The translations under genes and the position numbers were made by a program. Of a stretch of 64,000 nt of DNA, positions 8,472 to 16,825 are shown in pieces. The stretch is from NCBI RefSeq assembly GCF_900002575.1, contig NZ_LN650648.1, positions 1,488,001 to 1,552,000 of the forward strand, read 5' to 3'. The notes below the pieces were generated by a model that worked only from the letters and a program-made list of their open reading frames with translations, was not told where the DNA came from and did not search any database. The first letter of the stretch is position 1. Each line of letters opens with the position of its first letter. Source of the DNA: Romboutsia hominis. GTDB taxonomy: Bacteria; Bacillota; Clostridia; Peptostreptococcales; Peptostreptococcaceae.

Positions 8472-9638
8472 TTAATTAATTCTTATTATTTGCATATTAA
8501 CTGAATTTGGTATTGTTTTTATATTTCTGTTAGAAAAATTATATAAGTCAAGCTCCTCTTCACAATTTCCAGTAGTATATATAGCTCCATTACTAATTGA
8601 ATTTTTAATACCTTCTTCACAGTATGCTAGTGACCCTTTGATTAAAGCTTCATTTACTCTAAGTCCAACTATATAAGTATTATACGAATTTCCTGTTACT
8701 GTATACTTAATATAATATGTGGCATTTGGAGATAAAACTACAGTCATGCCATCATTTTTAACACTTATATCTGTACCATTTATAAAACTAGAATTAAATA
8801 CAAATCTTGATGTTGGGCTAATACTTACTGATTCTGACTGAACTAGATAAGCATTATTTTGAACTGTTGAATTTCCTTTTTCTCCTCTTGGTCCCTGTGG
8901 TCCAATCTTACCTTGAAGCCCTTGTTCTCCTTTTTCTCCTCTTGGCCCTTGTGGCCCTGTTTTACCTTCAAGTCCTGGTTCTCCCTTTTCTCCTCTTGGC
9001 CCTTGTGGCCCTATCTTACCTTGAAGCCCTTTTTCTCCTCTTGGCCCCTGTGGTCCTACCTTCCCTTCAGGTCCTTGCTCCCCTTTTTCTCCTCTTGGTC
9101 CCTGTGGTCCTATCTTACCTTCAGGTCCTTGCTCTCCTTTCTCTCCTCTTGGTCCCTGTGGCCCTATCTTACCTTGAAGCCCTTGTTCTCCTTTTGGTCC
9201 CTGTGGTCCTACCTTCCCTTCAGGTCCTTGCTCCCCTTTTTCTCCTCTTGGTCCCTGTGGTCCTATCTTACCTTCAGGTCCTTGCTCCCCTTTTTCTCCT
9301 CTTGGTCCCTGTGGTCCTATCTTCCCTTCAGGTCCTTGCTCCCCTTTTTCTCCTCTTGGTCCCTGTGGTCCTATCTTACCTTCAGGTCCTTGCTCTCCTT
9401 TCTCTCCTCTTGGTCCCTGTGGTCCTACCTTCCCTTCAGGTCCTTGCTCTCCTTTCTCTCCTCTTGGTCCCTGTGGTCCTATCTTACCTTGAGGACCTTG
9501 TTCTCCTTTCGCTCCCCTTCCTACTGTTTCTCTTTTATATTTATCATACGTACGCTCTATAACTTTGGAGTTATCGCATTCTATATCATTTTTAGATGAT
9601 TTTGATTTTGAAGCATATCTTTTATATTTATCCAACAC
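8472..9638 (-). CDS. Collagen-like GXY-repeat protein, BclA-like exosporium candidate
   Basis: A 388-residue protein in three parts: a lysine-rich 41-residue N-terminus, about 71 Gly-X-Y triplets (residues 42-255) built from an 18-residue unit (GEQGPEGKIGPQGPRGEK and variants), and a 133-residue C-terminal domain with TNF/C1q-like beta character (SPNATYYIKYTVTG). This is the layout of Bacillus and C. difficile BclA exosporial glycoproteins. Translation starts at GTG 9638 or TTG 9635, with GGGGGAG just upstream. There is no signal peptide, as expected for a mother-cell protein assembled on the spore. The neighbouring CdeC-like gene supports a spore-surface role. Confidence 0.7.
   Translation of the reverse strand: MLDKYKRYASKSKSSKNDIECDNSKVIERTYDKYKRETVGRGAKGEQGPQGKIGPQGPRGEKGEQGPEGKVGPQGPRGEKGEQGPEGKIGPQGPRGEKGEQGPEGKIGPQGPRGEKGEQGPEGKIGPQGPRGEKGEQGPEGKVGPQGPKGEQGLQGKIGPQGPRGEKGEQGPEGKIGPQGPRGEKGEQGPEGKVGPQGPRGEKGLQGKIGPQGPRGEKGEPGLEGKTGPQGPRGEKGEQGLQGKIGPQGPRGEKGNSTVQNNAYLVQSESVSISPTSRFVFNSSFINGTDISVKNDGMTVVLSPNATYYIKYTVTGNSYNTYIVGLRVNEALIKGSLAYCEEGIKNSISNGAIYTTGNCEEELDLYNFSNRNIKTIPNSVNMQIIRIN
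8874..9515 (-). repeat. 54-bp tandem repeats encoding the collagen-like region
   Basis: About twelve imperfect copies of a 54-bp unit (18 residues, six GXY triplets), some shortened by one to three triplets. Third-position variation (CCT/CCC, GTT/ATC choices) separates the copies. The locus is prone to length change by recombination and to mis-assembly. Confidence 0.85.
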
Positions 9639-9793
9639 GCTCTCCCCCTTGCCTACTCTTAATTATAATATCTTTCTACCACTATAATTTATATGCTATA
9701 AATATAATCTTAAATTCTTAAAATATTACTAAAACAAGTATTAATATTTTATATTTATACTTATTTTTTATATTCTAAATACATTAATTCCTT

Positions 9794-10801
9794 TTATATT
9801 CCAAGTATATTTATATAGTTTCTGCAGCCATATACATTTGATACCTTATATTCTTTATCTGCCTCACAATTTGATTTATAGTAATATCTTATAAATGGAT
9901 ACTCTATGCTATCATCATCTATAATAGGTGTGCCCCATGATTTACCAAAATCAGAAGATTTACTTATATTTAAATTTCCATATTCTATCCATTGCATATG
10001 TAAAATATTTTTATGTTCTATTATATGAGGGATATTACAAGCTGAGGATTTATTTACATATACACTGTCACTTATCGATATGCCTTCTTTATTTAAATCG
10101 ACTCTTTTATAGATTGGTTGGTATTTACTAGAATTGTTTTCTGAATAGGCTATATGGTACGTATTGTTTGTTCCTTTTGTAACTGATAAATGGATTTTTT
10201 CTTTGTTTGAATTGGTTATTTGTATTGGATTATACCAAATTGAGTTTTCATGATTTAAGGTACACATAAATACTTCCTCGTATCCTTTTACTACTTTAAA
10301 GTAAAACACACTTATATTGGTATTATCACATATTACAGTAAAATTATTTATATCTTCATATCCGACTATATCTATAATTGACATTATATCTTCTTTATCT
10401 CTTTTTATATTATGAATTAATTTGTATAATTTACTTTTATTATCCTTTAAATAATATATGATATGAATATCTTTACCTATCTTACTTATATATGGAAAAC
10501 TTATTGTATGTTTAGAATTATCATAACTAATAATACTAGCTTTATTTATTTTGTCATTATTTATGTCTATTTTAATTAAGCTTCCCTGCTTATCATCATA
10601 TATTCCATATATGTTATCTTGTTCATCTATATCAAACCATATATCTGTACTTCCTTTTATATTATCAATTACTTTACTTGAAGATATTAACTCGAAGTTT
10701 GAATCAAAATTTGCTATATTAATTCCATTCTTAAAAAATATCTTTGATATACACTTATCTGATTTTCTTATTAGTATTTCAGTATTTTGTATAAATGTCA
10801 T
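9794..10801 (-). CDS. Hypothetical Asp-box protein, possibly beta-propeller
   Basis: A 335-residue soluble protein without signal peptide or membrane helix. I do not recognise a named family. It is beta-rich with recurring aromatic/aspartate strands (IWFDIDEQDNIYGIYD, SVFYFKVVKG, HIAYSENNS) and a good Asp-box, SSDFGKSWG, at 282-290, a motif of sialidase-like propeller blades. Two Cys close the C-terminus. The start has GGAGGGGG a few bases upstream. It sits between a collagen-like gene and a cysteine-rich CdeC-like gene, so a spore-surface role is a contextual guess. Confidence 0.5.
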   Translation of the reverse strand: MTFIQNTEILIRKSDKCISKIFFKNGINIANFDSNFELISSSKVIDNIKGSTDIWFDIDEQDNIYGIYDDKQGSLIKIDINNDKINKASIISYDNSKHTISFPYISKIGKDIHIIYYLKDNKSKLYKLIHNIKRDKEDIMSIIDIVGYEDINNFTVICDNTNISVFYFKVVKGYEEVFMCTLNHENSIWYNPIQITNSNKEKIHLSVTKGTNNTYHIAYSENNSSKYQPIYKRVDLNKEGISISDSVYVNKSSACNIPHIIEHKNILHMQWIEYGNLNISKSSDFGKSWGTPIIDDDSIEYPFIRYYYKSNCEADKEYKVSNVYGCRNYINILGI

Positions 10802-10890
10802 CCTACCCCCTCCTTAATAATACTACAATATATTCATATAGATAATATTTATACCTTGTTAAAAAATATTTTATTTAGATACAAGCTGTA

Positions 10891-10917
10891 ACAATTGTCC
10901 TTTTATTTCATATCATA
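10891..10917 (+). promoter_or_regulatory. SigK/SigE-type promoter before the CdeC-like gene
   Basis: ACA at 10891-10893 and CATATCATA at 10909-10917 are 15 bp apart. This matches the mother-cell sigma consensus (AC ... CATAnnnTA). It lies about 58 bp upstream of the ATG. The match supports sporulation-specific expression; short consensus sequences can occur by chance in AT-rich DNA. Confidence 0.5.
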
Positions 10918-10974
10918 TGGGTAAGAAGATTAAAATCTTTTTATAAATTAATATAATTGGGAGGATATTTATAG

Positions 10975-12117
10975 ATGGATGACTTTAGAGGTTTGACAAC
11001 AAAAAAATTTGTGCCATCAGATTATTGTTCTGACGGATGCTGTAAAGGTTTAAAATGGGATTGTAAGGATACATTATGCTACCCAATATTAACTAATAGA
11101 ATATTTAGCTGCGCAATTTTAAAAAGTGCGACACTATCAACAATTTTAAGAAATGCTACATTTAAAGTAGTAACACCTTTGACTTATGGTTTAGCTGGTG
11201 AAAAAGTATGTATAAAAGAAGTAGTAGGTGTTAAATATAAATGCTTAGGTTTAAGAAATAATTATAGCGATGATCCAAAGCACCCTGATGCTATCCTTAA
11301 AGAGTGTTTAGACGATGAAGATTTATGTTTTAAACCTATTAGTGGACCTATTTGCTCTTGTAAAGATTCTAGTGGTTATTCTAAAAAATTATACAACGAG
11401 TATATATCAAAAGAAAAATTTCAAAAGCACTATTGTTTAGATGATATTTGCAATACTAAAGGTTGCGATGATGAATCAGAAGGAATTAAGATAAAAATAT
11501 ATCATAATGATGTAGAATATTACGTATGTGATTTTAAGGTAATAGTAAAAGCTCAGTTAAAAGATTGCCCAGATAAAGAGTTTTTAGGTGTGTTTGAAAT
11601 CCCTGGAATTACAAAGTTAAGTGATTGTATAAATCTTAATAATCTTAAAGAAACAGGTTTAGGACTTCCATCTCCTTATTTCTACGGAAACCTATGTGTT
11701 CCTTTTGAAAGAGATTCTTTAATATACAAAAAATTCGATGGTAGATTTAAGGTAGATTGTGTTACTAGAGCTAGTGAATTATACCCTGTATATAGTTCTT
11801 CTAGTTTAGAAAACTCTGAGTCTGATTCTGGTGAATCAGAAAACTCTGAATCTGGTTCTAGTGAATTAGTAAACCTTAAATCTGGTCCTAATAAATATAA
11901 ATTTAAAGCTGATATAGTATTATGCTTTAGACCTAAAGAAACTGTATATACTATAATAAAAGATGTAATAGGTGTAAAAGGAACTCTTGATATAGAATGC
12001 GATTGCGATATTTCACAACCTGGTGATAATGATTGTTGTGATAATCACCATGGTTGTCACGATTCAAAACCATGTAATTGTGGATCTTCTGATACCTATG
12101 ACGAGATTGAAGATTAA
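10975..12117 (+). CDS. Cysteine-rich CdeC-like spore exosporium protein
   Basis: A 380-residue protein with 28 cysteines, no signal peptide and no membrane segment. Features recalling C. difficile CdeC are an early NRIF segment (residue 41), a VDC segment, then ADIVLCFRPKETVYTIIKDV, which parallels the CdeC DLVLCLQETVSTLI region, and a Cys/His-rich tail (CDCDISQ, NDCCDNHHGCHDSKPCNC). A Ser/Glu linker sits at about 275-298. CdeC-type proteins cross-link and organise the exosporium. GGGAGGA lies 9 nt before the ATG. The SigK-like promoter and neighbouring collagen-like gene agree with a spore-coat role. Sequence similarity is distant, so the family call is tentative. Confidence 0.5.
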   Translation: MDDFRGLTTKKFVPSDYCSDGCCKGLKWDCKDTLCYPILTNRIFSCAILKSATLSTILRNATFKVVTPLTYGLAGEKVCIKEVVGVKYKCLGLRNNYSDDPKHPDAILKECLDDEDLCFKPISGPICSCKDSSGYSKKLYNEYISKEKFQKHYCLDDICNTKGCDDESEGIKIKIYHNDVEYYVCDFKVIVKAQLKDCPDKEFLGVFEIPGITKLSDCINLNNLKETGLGLPSPYFYGNLCVPFERDSLIYKKFDGRFKVDCVTRASELYPVYSSSSLENSESDSGESENSESGSSELVNLKSGPNKYKFKADIVLCFRPKETVYTIIKDVIGVKGTLDIECDCDISQPGDNDCCDNHHGCHDSKPCNCGSSDTYDEIED

Positions 12118-12130
12118 TTAATAAAAACTA

Positions 12131-12187
12131 TTAATAGATAAAAAAGATAGCGTGGTAATTATCACGCTATCTTTTTTATCTATTAAA
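12131..12187. terminator. Terminator after the CdeC-like gene
   Basis: A stem of at least 14 bp (AAAAAGATAGCGTG / CACGCTATCTTTTT) around a short loop, lengthened by TTAATAGAT/ATCTATTAA arms. It begins 14 bp after the stop. Confidence 0.85.
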
Positions 12188-12250
12188 CTATATCTACTAA
12201 GAAGTCATAAAATTATTTTTTTGACTTTGCTATACTCACTAATTTACTAG

Positions 12251-12288
12251 TTATATCTTATATATGTTTATGCTTATATAAGATATAA
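12251..12288. repeat. 14-bp perfect inverted repeat upstream of the ABC importer genes
   Basis: TTATATCTTATATA (12251-12264) and its exact complement (12275-12288) flank a 10-bp spacer, about 80 bp before the ATPase start. It has no T-run, so it is more likely an operator or RNA leader stem than a terminator. Confidence 0.5.
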
Positions 12289-12367
12289 ATATTTTAAAAT
12301 AGGTACAAATCCACTCATACTTTAATAATATAATATATACCAAAAATCTACTTTAGGGGTGAATTAC

Positions 12368-13120
12368 ATGAATGAAATTGTAAAAGTTAGCGACCTGTGT
12401 CAAACCTTTTACACAAAAGACGGAGAACTAGAAGTTCTAAAAGACATAAGTTTCTCCCTAAACGAAGGACAAATTCTAACTCTACTTGGACCTAGTGGTT
12501 CTGGAAAATCAACTATACTTAATATATTAACAAAACTTTTAAAACCTACTAGTGGGGATATTAATATAAATGGAAATATAGGATATATGTTTCAAAAAGA
12601 CCATTTACTTGAGTGGAGAAATATAATCGATAATATAACAATTGGACTTGAAATCCAAAATATAAAAACTGATAAAAATATATCTCGTATTGAAAATTTA
12701 TTAAAAACTTATGGTCTTTGGGAATATAGATATATGTATCCAAAAGAACTTTCAGGAGGAATGAGGCAAAGGGTGTCTCTTATTCGTACTCTATCTGTAA
12801 ATCCAGATATATTACTTTTAGACGAACCTTTTTCAGCCCTTGATTACCAAACAAGGATTTTAGTTAGTGATGATGTTTATAAAATAATTAAAAATGAGAA
12901 TAAGTCTGCTATATTAGTAACTCATGATATAAGTGAAGCTATATCGATGTCAGACAAAGTAGTAGCACTATCTAAACGACCTGCAACTGTTAAAAATGTA
13001 TACAACATAGACCTAAGACAAAATGAAGATTTAACACCTCTTCAAACCAGAAAAGTTCCTGATTTTCAAAAATACTTTGACATACTATGGAAGGAGCTAG
13101 ATAGTGATGAGATTAAGTAA
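12368..13120 (+). CDS. ABC transporter ATP-binding protein (SsuB/TauB/ThiZ type)
   Basis: ATPase of the nitrate/sulfonate/pyrimidine-precursor importer class. Walker A is GPSGSGKST, the Q-loop is MFQKDHLLEW, the signature is LSGGMRQRV, Walker B is [12 protein letters not shown] and the switch His is in LVTHDISEA. The start is put at ATG 12368, 6 nt after AGGGGTG. It overlaps the permease gene by about 14 bp. No substrate-binding protein is encoded nearby, so the ligand (sulfonate, thiamine precursor, riboflavin or other) cannot be assigned. Confidence 0.85.
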   Translation: MNEIVKVSDLCQTFYTKDGELEVLKDISFSLNEGQILTLLGPSGSGKSTILNILTKLLKPTSGDININGNIGYMFQKDHLLEWRNIIDNITIGLEIQNIKTDKNISRIENLLKTYGLWEYRYMYPKELSGGMRQRVSLIRTLSVNPDILLLDEPFSALDYQTRILVSDDVYKIIKNENKSAILVTHDISEAISMSDKVVALSKRPATVKNVYNIDLRQNEDLTPLQTRKVPDFQKYFDILWKELDSDEIK

Positions 13121-13910
13121 AGATTCAGATGGATATAAAAATTATCTAAAAAACGTTAAAAAAGAAAAAACTAAAATTCTTTTATATCAGATATTAATAT
13201 TTGCAGGATTTTTAATTCTTTGGGAAGTACTTGCTAATCTAAATATAATAAACACATTCTTATTTAGCAAACCTAGTGATATATACTCGCTTTTTATAAG
13301 CTATGTTCAAAATGGTCAACTTCTAACTCATGTTGGAATATCAGTATATGAAACTCTACTTGGTTTAATTATAGGTACAGTGCTTGGAATATTAGTTGCA
13401 ATAGCACTTTGGTGGTCTGAAAAATTATCAAAAATTTTAGACCCATTTTTAGTTATATTAAATGCTCTTCCTAAAACAGCTCTAGCTCCTATTATTATAG
13501 TTTGGGCAGGTGCTGGTATTGAAGGTATTGTAGTTACTGCTGTTACTATATCTGTTGTTGTTACTATACTCTCTGCTTATAATTATTTTATAAATGTTGA
13601 TGAAGAAAAAATTAAAATGTTAAGAAGTTTTGGTGCTACTAAATCACAAATATTATTTAAACTTATAATTCCTTCTAATATTGGTAATTTAATAAACCTT
13701 ACTAAGATAAATATAGGTATGGCTTGGGTTGGTGTTATAGTTGGTGAGTTCTTAGTATCAAGAGCTGGTATTGGTTATTTAATAGTTTATGGAAGCCAGG
13801 TATTTAAGTTAGATTTGGTTATGATGGGAGTATTTGTACTTGCTTTTTGCGCTTGGATTATGTATGCTATTTTAAATCTTATAGAAAAGTTTTATAATTC
13901 CAGAAGATAA
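13107..13910 (+). CDS. ABC transporter permease (SsuC/BPD inner-membrane type)
   Basis: Membrane permease partner of the preceding ATPase, about 267 residues with six helices. The cytoplasmic EAA loop is seen as MLRSFGATKSQILFKLIIPS. The start is GTG 13104 or ATG 13107, both within the end of the ATPase gene, indicating translational coupling. The missing binding protein is probably encoded elsewhere or replaced by an unlinked one. Confidence 0.85.
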   Translation: MRLSKDSDGYKNYLKNVKKEKTKILLYQILIFAGFLILWEVLANLNIINTFLFSKPSDIYSLFISYVQNGQLLTHVGISVYETLLGLIIGTVLGILVAIALWWSEKLSKILDPFLVILNALPKTALAPIIIVWAGAGIEGIVVTAVTISVVVTILSAYNYFINVDEEKIKMLRSFGATKSQILFKLIIPSNIGNLINLTKINIGMAWVGVIVGEFLVSRAGIGYLIVYGSQVFKLDLVMMGVFVLAFCAWIMYAILNLIEKFYNSRR

Positions 13911-13937
13911 ATAATCATGTTTAAATATACCTATTAC

Positions 13938-13975
13938 AAAAACACCTCGTTTCAAAACGAAACGGAGGTGTTTTT
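13938..13975. terminator. Terminator after the ABC permease
   Basis: AAAAACACCTC pairs with GAGGTGTTTTT, with an inner GTTTC/GAAAC stem and one bulged G. It lies between the convergent permease and 5'-nucleotidase genes and serves both strands. Confidence 0.85.
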
Positions 13976-14008
13976 ATATTTTAGTATAAAATTGTTTAAA
14001 GCATATTT

Positions 14009-16447
14009 TTATCTTTTTATCATATTAGAAACTTCTTTAACTATACCTTCATTTCCATTTCCTCCAACCTGAGTTAGAGATTTTATAGTTTTATTTCCTA
14101 ATACTTCTTTTTGTTTATCATTTAATTTATCACTACCTATTAATATAGGAGAATTTTCTTTAGATGCAACAACCCCTAATGCTAGTGCATCTACTAAATC
14201 TTGTTCTCTATTCATTCCATTTTTGGCTACAAATAAATTTTTTATTTCTATATCTTTATAGAAGTTATCTATTATCATAGCATTAGTTTCATCTCTGTCT
14301 ATTCCACCTATTCTTTGTGAATTTGGAAGTGTTTTAGCTACCTCTTCTGATATAGATCCTTCTTTTCCTATTACATAAGATTTTGTTATTTTTTCATCCT
14401 TTATAAATTCATCAAATACTTTAGTTCCATTAGTATCAGATGCTAGTAATATAGGCATATTTTTATTTGCTGCAACTGGTGCTATACTTACTGCATCACT
14501 AAGTCCTCTTACCCCATTTACTACTACTACTTCACTTACATCACCTAGTTTTTTAGCTATTTTTAATGAAGTTTCATATCTATCTTTTCCACTTATTCTT
14601 TCAGTAGTTAAATTCATAGTTTTAAGTTCATTAACAACATTTTCATTAACAACGCTATCTCCACCTACTATGTATACATTTTTAGCACCTAATCTTTGTA
14701 TTTCAGCTTTAGTTTCGTTGCTTAACTTAGAACTTTCTGTTAATAATACTGGAGCATCCTTAAGTTTTGCAAATGGTGTTGCGCTAAGTGCATCTGACAT
14801 AGCATTTGAATTTACTAATACAACATTGTCTGCCTTTTCAAATCCACTTAAGCTTATTTTAGTTGCAGTATGATATCTATTGTCTCCAACTAATTTTTCT
14901 ATTACTGATGTTATCCTACCTTCAACTTTAGGTGATACAGTACCAGTTTTTTCTAAATATTTTATTAAAGCTTCATCTAAGCCACTGTATTCGTTTATTA
15001 TTGACTCATCGTTAAAACATGGATAATCATCTCCACCAACTGCCATGAAATCGTTAGTAGCTACTGTATATTTTTTATTCATATCTATTTTTTTATTGTT
15101 TATAGTTATATCTATTACTTTATTTCCCACTTCATTTCTAGGATCTACTACTATTTTCATTCCGCCTATATGTGTAAATGAACCTGCTGGTGTTCCGTAG
15201 TCTTTAACCCCGTGTTCTAATACTTTTTTTATTTGAGCTCCAGTTAATTCTTTTGTTACTATGTAGTTTCCAAAAGGAAGAACTTTTATTACTTCTCCTT
15301 TAGTTATATCTCCTATATTTATACTATCTCTTATTCCTCCACCATTAGTTATAGCTACATCTGCATTAGTTTCTGAAATCATCGCATCTGTTATAAGGTT
15401 TCCTAAGTTAGTTTCTTTAGTTCTAACATTTTCTCTTCTTCCCTCTAAATGAACATCCGTATTCCCTACATTTACAGATAATATCTTATCTTGAGCTTCT
15501 TCTATTTCTTTTATTTTATTTTCAACAACACTATCTGAAGCTATCTTACTTGCTTGTTCTTTAGTAATATGACTTGCATTTGCATTAACAACTTCATGCT
15601 TTCCATTTACACTAGATACCTCTAACTCTACTTTGCCTATATTCTGCATATATTCTCCAGTACTAACTATTAAAGTATCCTTTACTTTTTTGCCATTTGG
15701 TAAATTTGAATGACTATGTCCATCTACTATAACATCTATACCATTTACTTCATTTGCGATATCTATAGTTGTTGGATCGCTTGATTCATCTATTCCAACA
15801 TGTGCAAGTCCTACTATTACTTCTGCACCATTTTTTTCTAATTCTTCAACTTGTTTTTTTGCCATTTGAACTGGATCTTCAAATTTTAATCCTTTAACAT
15901 TATTAGGGTTTGTTTTGTATGCAGTTTCTGGAGATGATAATCCAAAGATACCTACTTTAACTCCATTTATTTCTTTTATAGCATTTGGTGTAAATACACT
16001 TTTACCATCTTTAGTTACGTTTGATGATAAAACCCTCATCTTTTGTTGTCCATTTGTTAATTCAAGTTTTTTAACAAGTTCTAATAATCTCTCATAACCA
16101 TAGTTAAAGTCATGATTTCCTGGTGTCATAAAATCATATCCTGCTGCATTCATTAAATCAACTGCATCTTGACCTTTATTTAATGTTACAAATGGTAAAC
16201 CATGGATTGTATCTCCTGCATCTAATAACAATGAATTTGGAGTTTGTTTTTTTATACTTGATAATACATCTACTCCTATTGTCTTATCATTTTTAACAAA
16301 TCTACCATGTATGTCATTAGTATGAAGTATTGTTATTTTTTTATTTTCTTCTAATGCCCTTACTTCTGATGGATATAACATTGGTATTGATAATCCTAGT
16401 ACTAATGCTAATGATGTCACTTTTCTTAAATTTAGTTTTTTACTCAT
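14009..16447 (-). CDS. Cell-wall 5'-nucleotidase/UDP-sugar hydrolase with three CWB2 repeats
   Basis: Secreted 812-residue enzyme. It has an N-terminal signal peptide (cleaved near residue 31), then a calcineurin-like metallophosphoesterase domain with HTNDIHGR (42-49), DAGDTIHG, GNHDFNYG and DGHSHS metal-ligand motifs. A 5'-nucleotidase C-terminal domain follows (TNGGGIRDS, LPFGNYIV). The last ~290 residues hold three cell-wall-binding type 2 (CWB2) repeats (VGDNRYHTATKIS, ISGKDRYETSLKIA, IGGIDRDETNAM). CWB2 triplets anchor proteins to anionic wall polymer in Peptostreptococcaceae. The likely job is dephosphorylating extracellular nucleotides for nucleoside uptake or host signalling. Confidence 0.88.
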   Translation of the reverse strand: MSKKLNLRKVTSLALVLGLSIPMLYPSEVRALEENKKITILHTNDIHGRFVKNDKTIGVDVLSSIKKQTPNSLLLDAGDTIHGLPFVTLNKGQDAVDLMNAAGYDFMTPGNHDFNYGYERLLELVKKLELTNGQQKMRVLSSNVTKDGKSVFTPNAIKEINGVKVGIFGLSSPETAYKTNPNNVKGLKFEDPVQMAKKQVEELEKNGAEVIVGLAHVGIDESSDPTTIDIANEVNGIDVIVDGHSHSNLPNGKKVKDTLIVSTGEYMQNIGKVELEVSSVNGKHEVVNANASHITKEQASKIASDSVVENKIKEIEEAQDKILSVNVGNTDVHLEGRRENVRTKETNLGNLITDAMISETNADVAITNGGGIRDSINIGDITKGEVIKVLPFGNYIVTKELTGAQIKKVLEHGVKDYGTPAGSFTHIGGMKIVVDPRNEVGNKVIDITINNKKIDMNKKYTVATNDFMAVGGDDYPCFNDESIINEYSGLDEALIKYLEKTGTVSPKVEGRITSVIEKLVGDNRYHTATKISLSGFEKADNVVLVNSNAMSDALSATPFAKLKDAPVLLTESSKLSNETKAEIQRLGAKNVYIVGGDSVVNENVVNELKTMNLTTERISGKDRYETSLKIAKKLGDVSEVVVVNGVRGLSDAVSIAPVAANKNMPILLASDTNGTKVFDEFIKDEKITKSYVIGKEGSISEEVAKTLPNSQRIGGIDRDETNAMIIDNFYKDIEIKNLFVAKNGMNREQDLVDALALGVVASKENSPILIGSDKLNDKQKEVLGNKTIKSLTQVGGNGNEGIVKEVSNMIKR

Positions 16448-16760
16448 TTTATCCTCCCCAAGATATATGATTATATATTATATAAACTATATAAATATTT
16501 TAATAGTTTATAATAAAACTTAATTATATAAGGTAGACTTATATTAAATTTTTATTTTAATTACCATAAACTTTAAATACTTTTACCCTTTTTTACATAT
16601 TTTTAATAATTTAATATTCAAATTATTTGTGTAATATTTAATTATATAGTATAACATTTTTAATATTTAGTAAACATTTTTCATCTAAATTTGCTAATAT
16701 TTTGTTTTTTATGCATAATTTCTTTTATATAGTACGCTTTTTATCTTTACATTAACAAAT
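16448..16760. other. AT-rich upstream region of the 5'-nucleotidase gene
   Basis: About 310 bp without a convincing gene. A promoter for the leftward nucleotidase gene should be here, but the composition is so AT-rich that no single -35/-10 pair stands out. A ribosome-binding GGGGAGGAT is seen just before the ATG. Confidence 0.5.
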
Positions 16761-16814
16761 GAAAATATAAAATACCCACTAGGTTATATAACCTAGTGGG
16801 TATTTTATATTTTC
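16761..16814. terminator. 54-bp perfect palindrome, terminator after nhaC
   Basis: Two 27-bp arms meet without a spacer (centre 16787/16788). The core ACCCACTAGGT/ACCTAGTGGGT is flanked by AT-rich ends that supply U-tracts on either strand. It lies 11 bp beyond the nhaC stop and is also the last element before the nucleotidase promoter region. Confidence 0.8.
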
Positions 16815-16825
16815 ATATATTTAAC

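Noticed and set aside
8867-9599. Two long open frames on the plus strand opposite the collagen-like gene
   Set aside because: They are antisense shadows of the GXY repeats: Leu/Pro/Trp/Ser low-complexity strings with no start site or homology.
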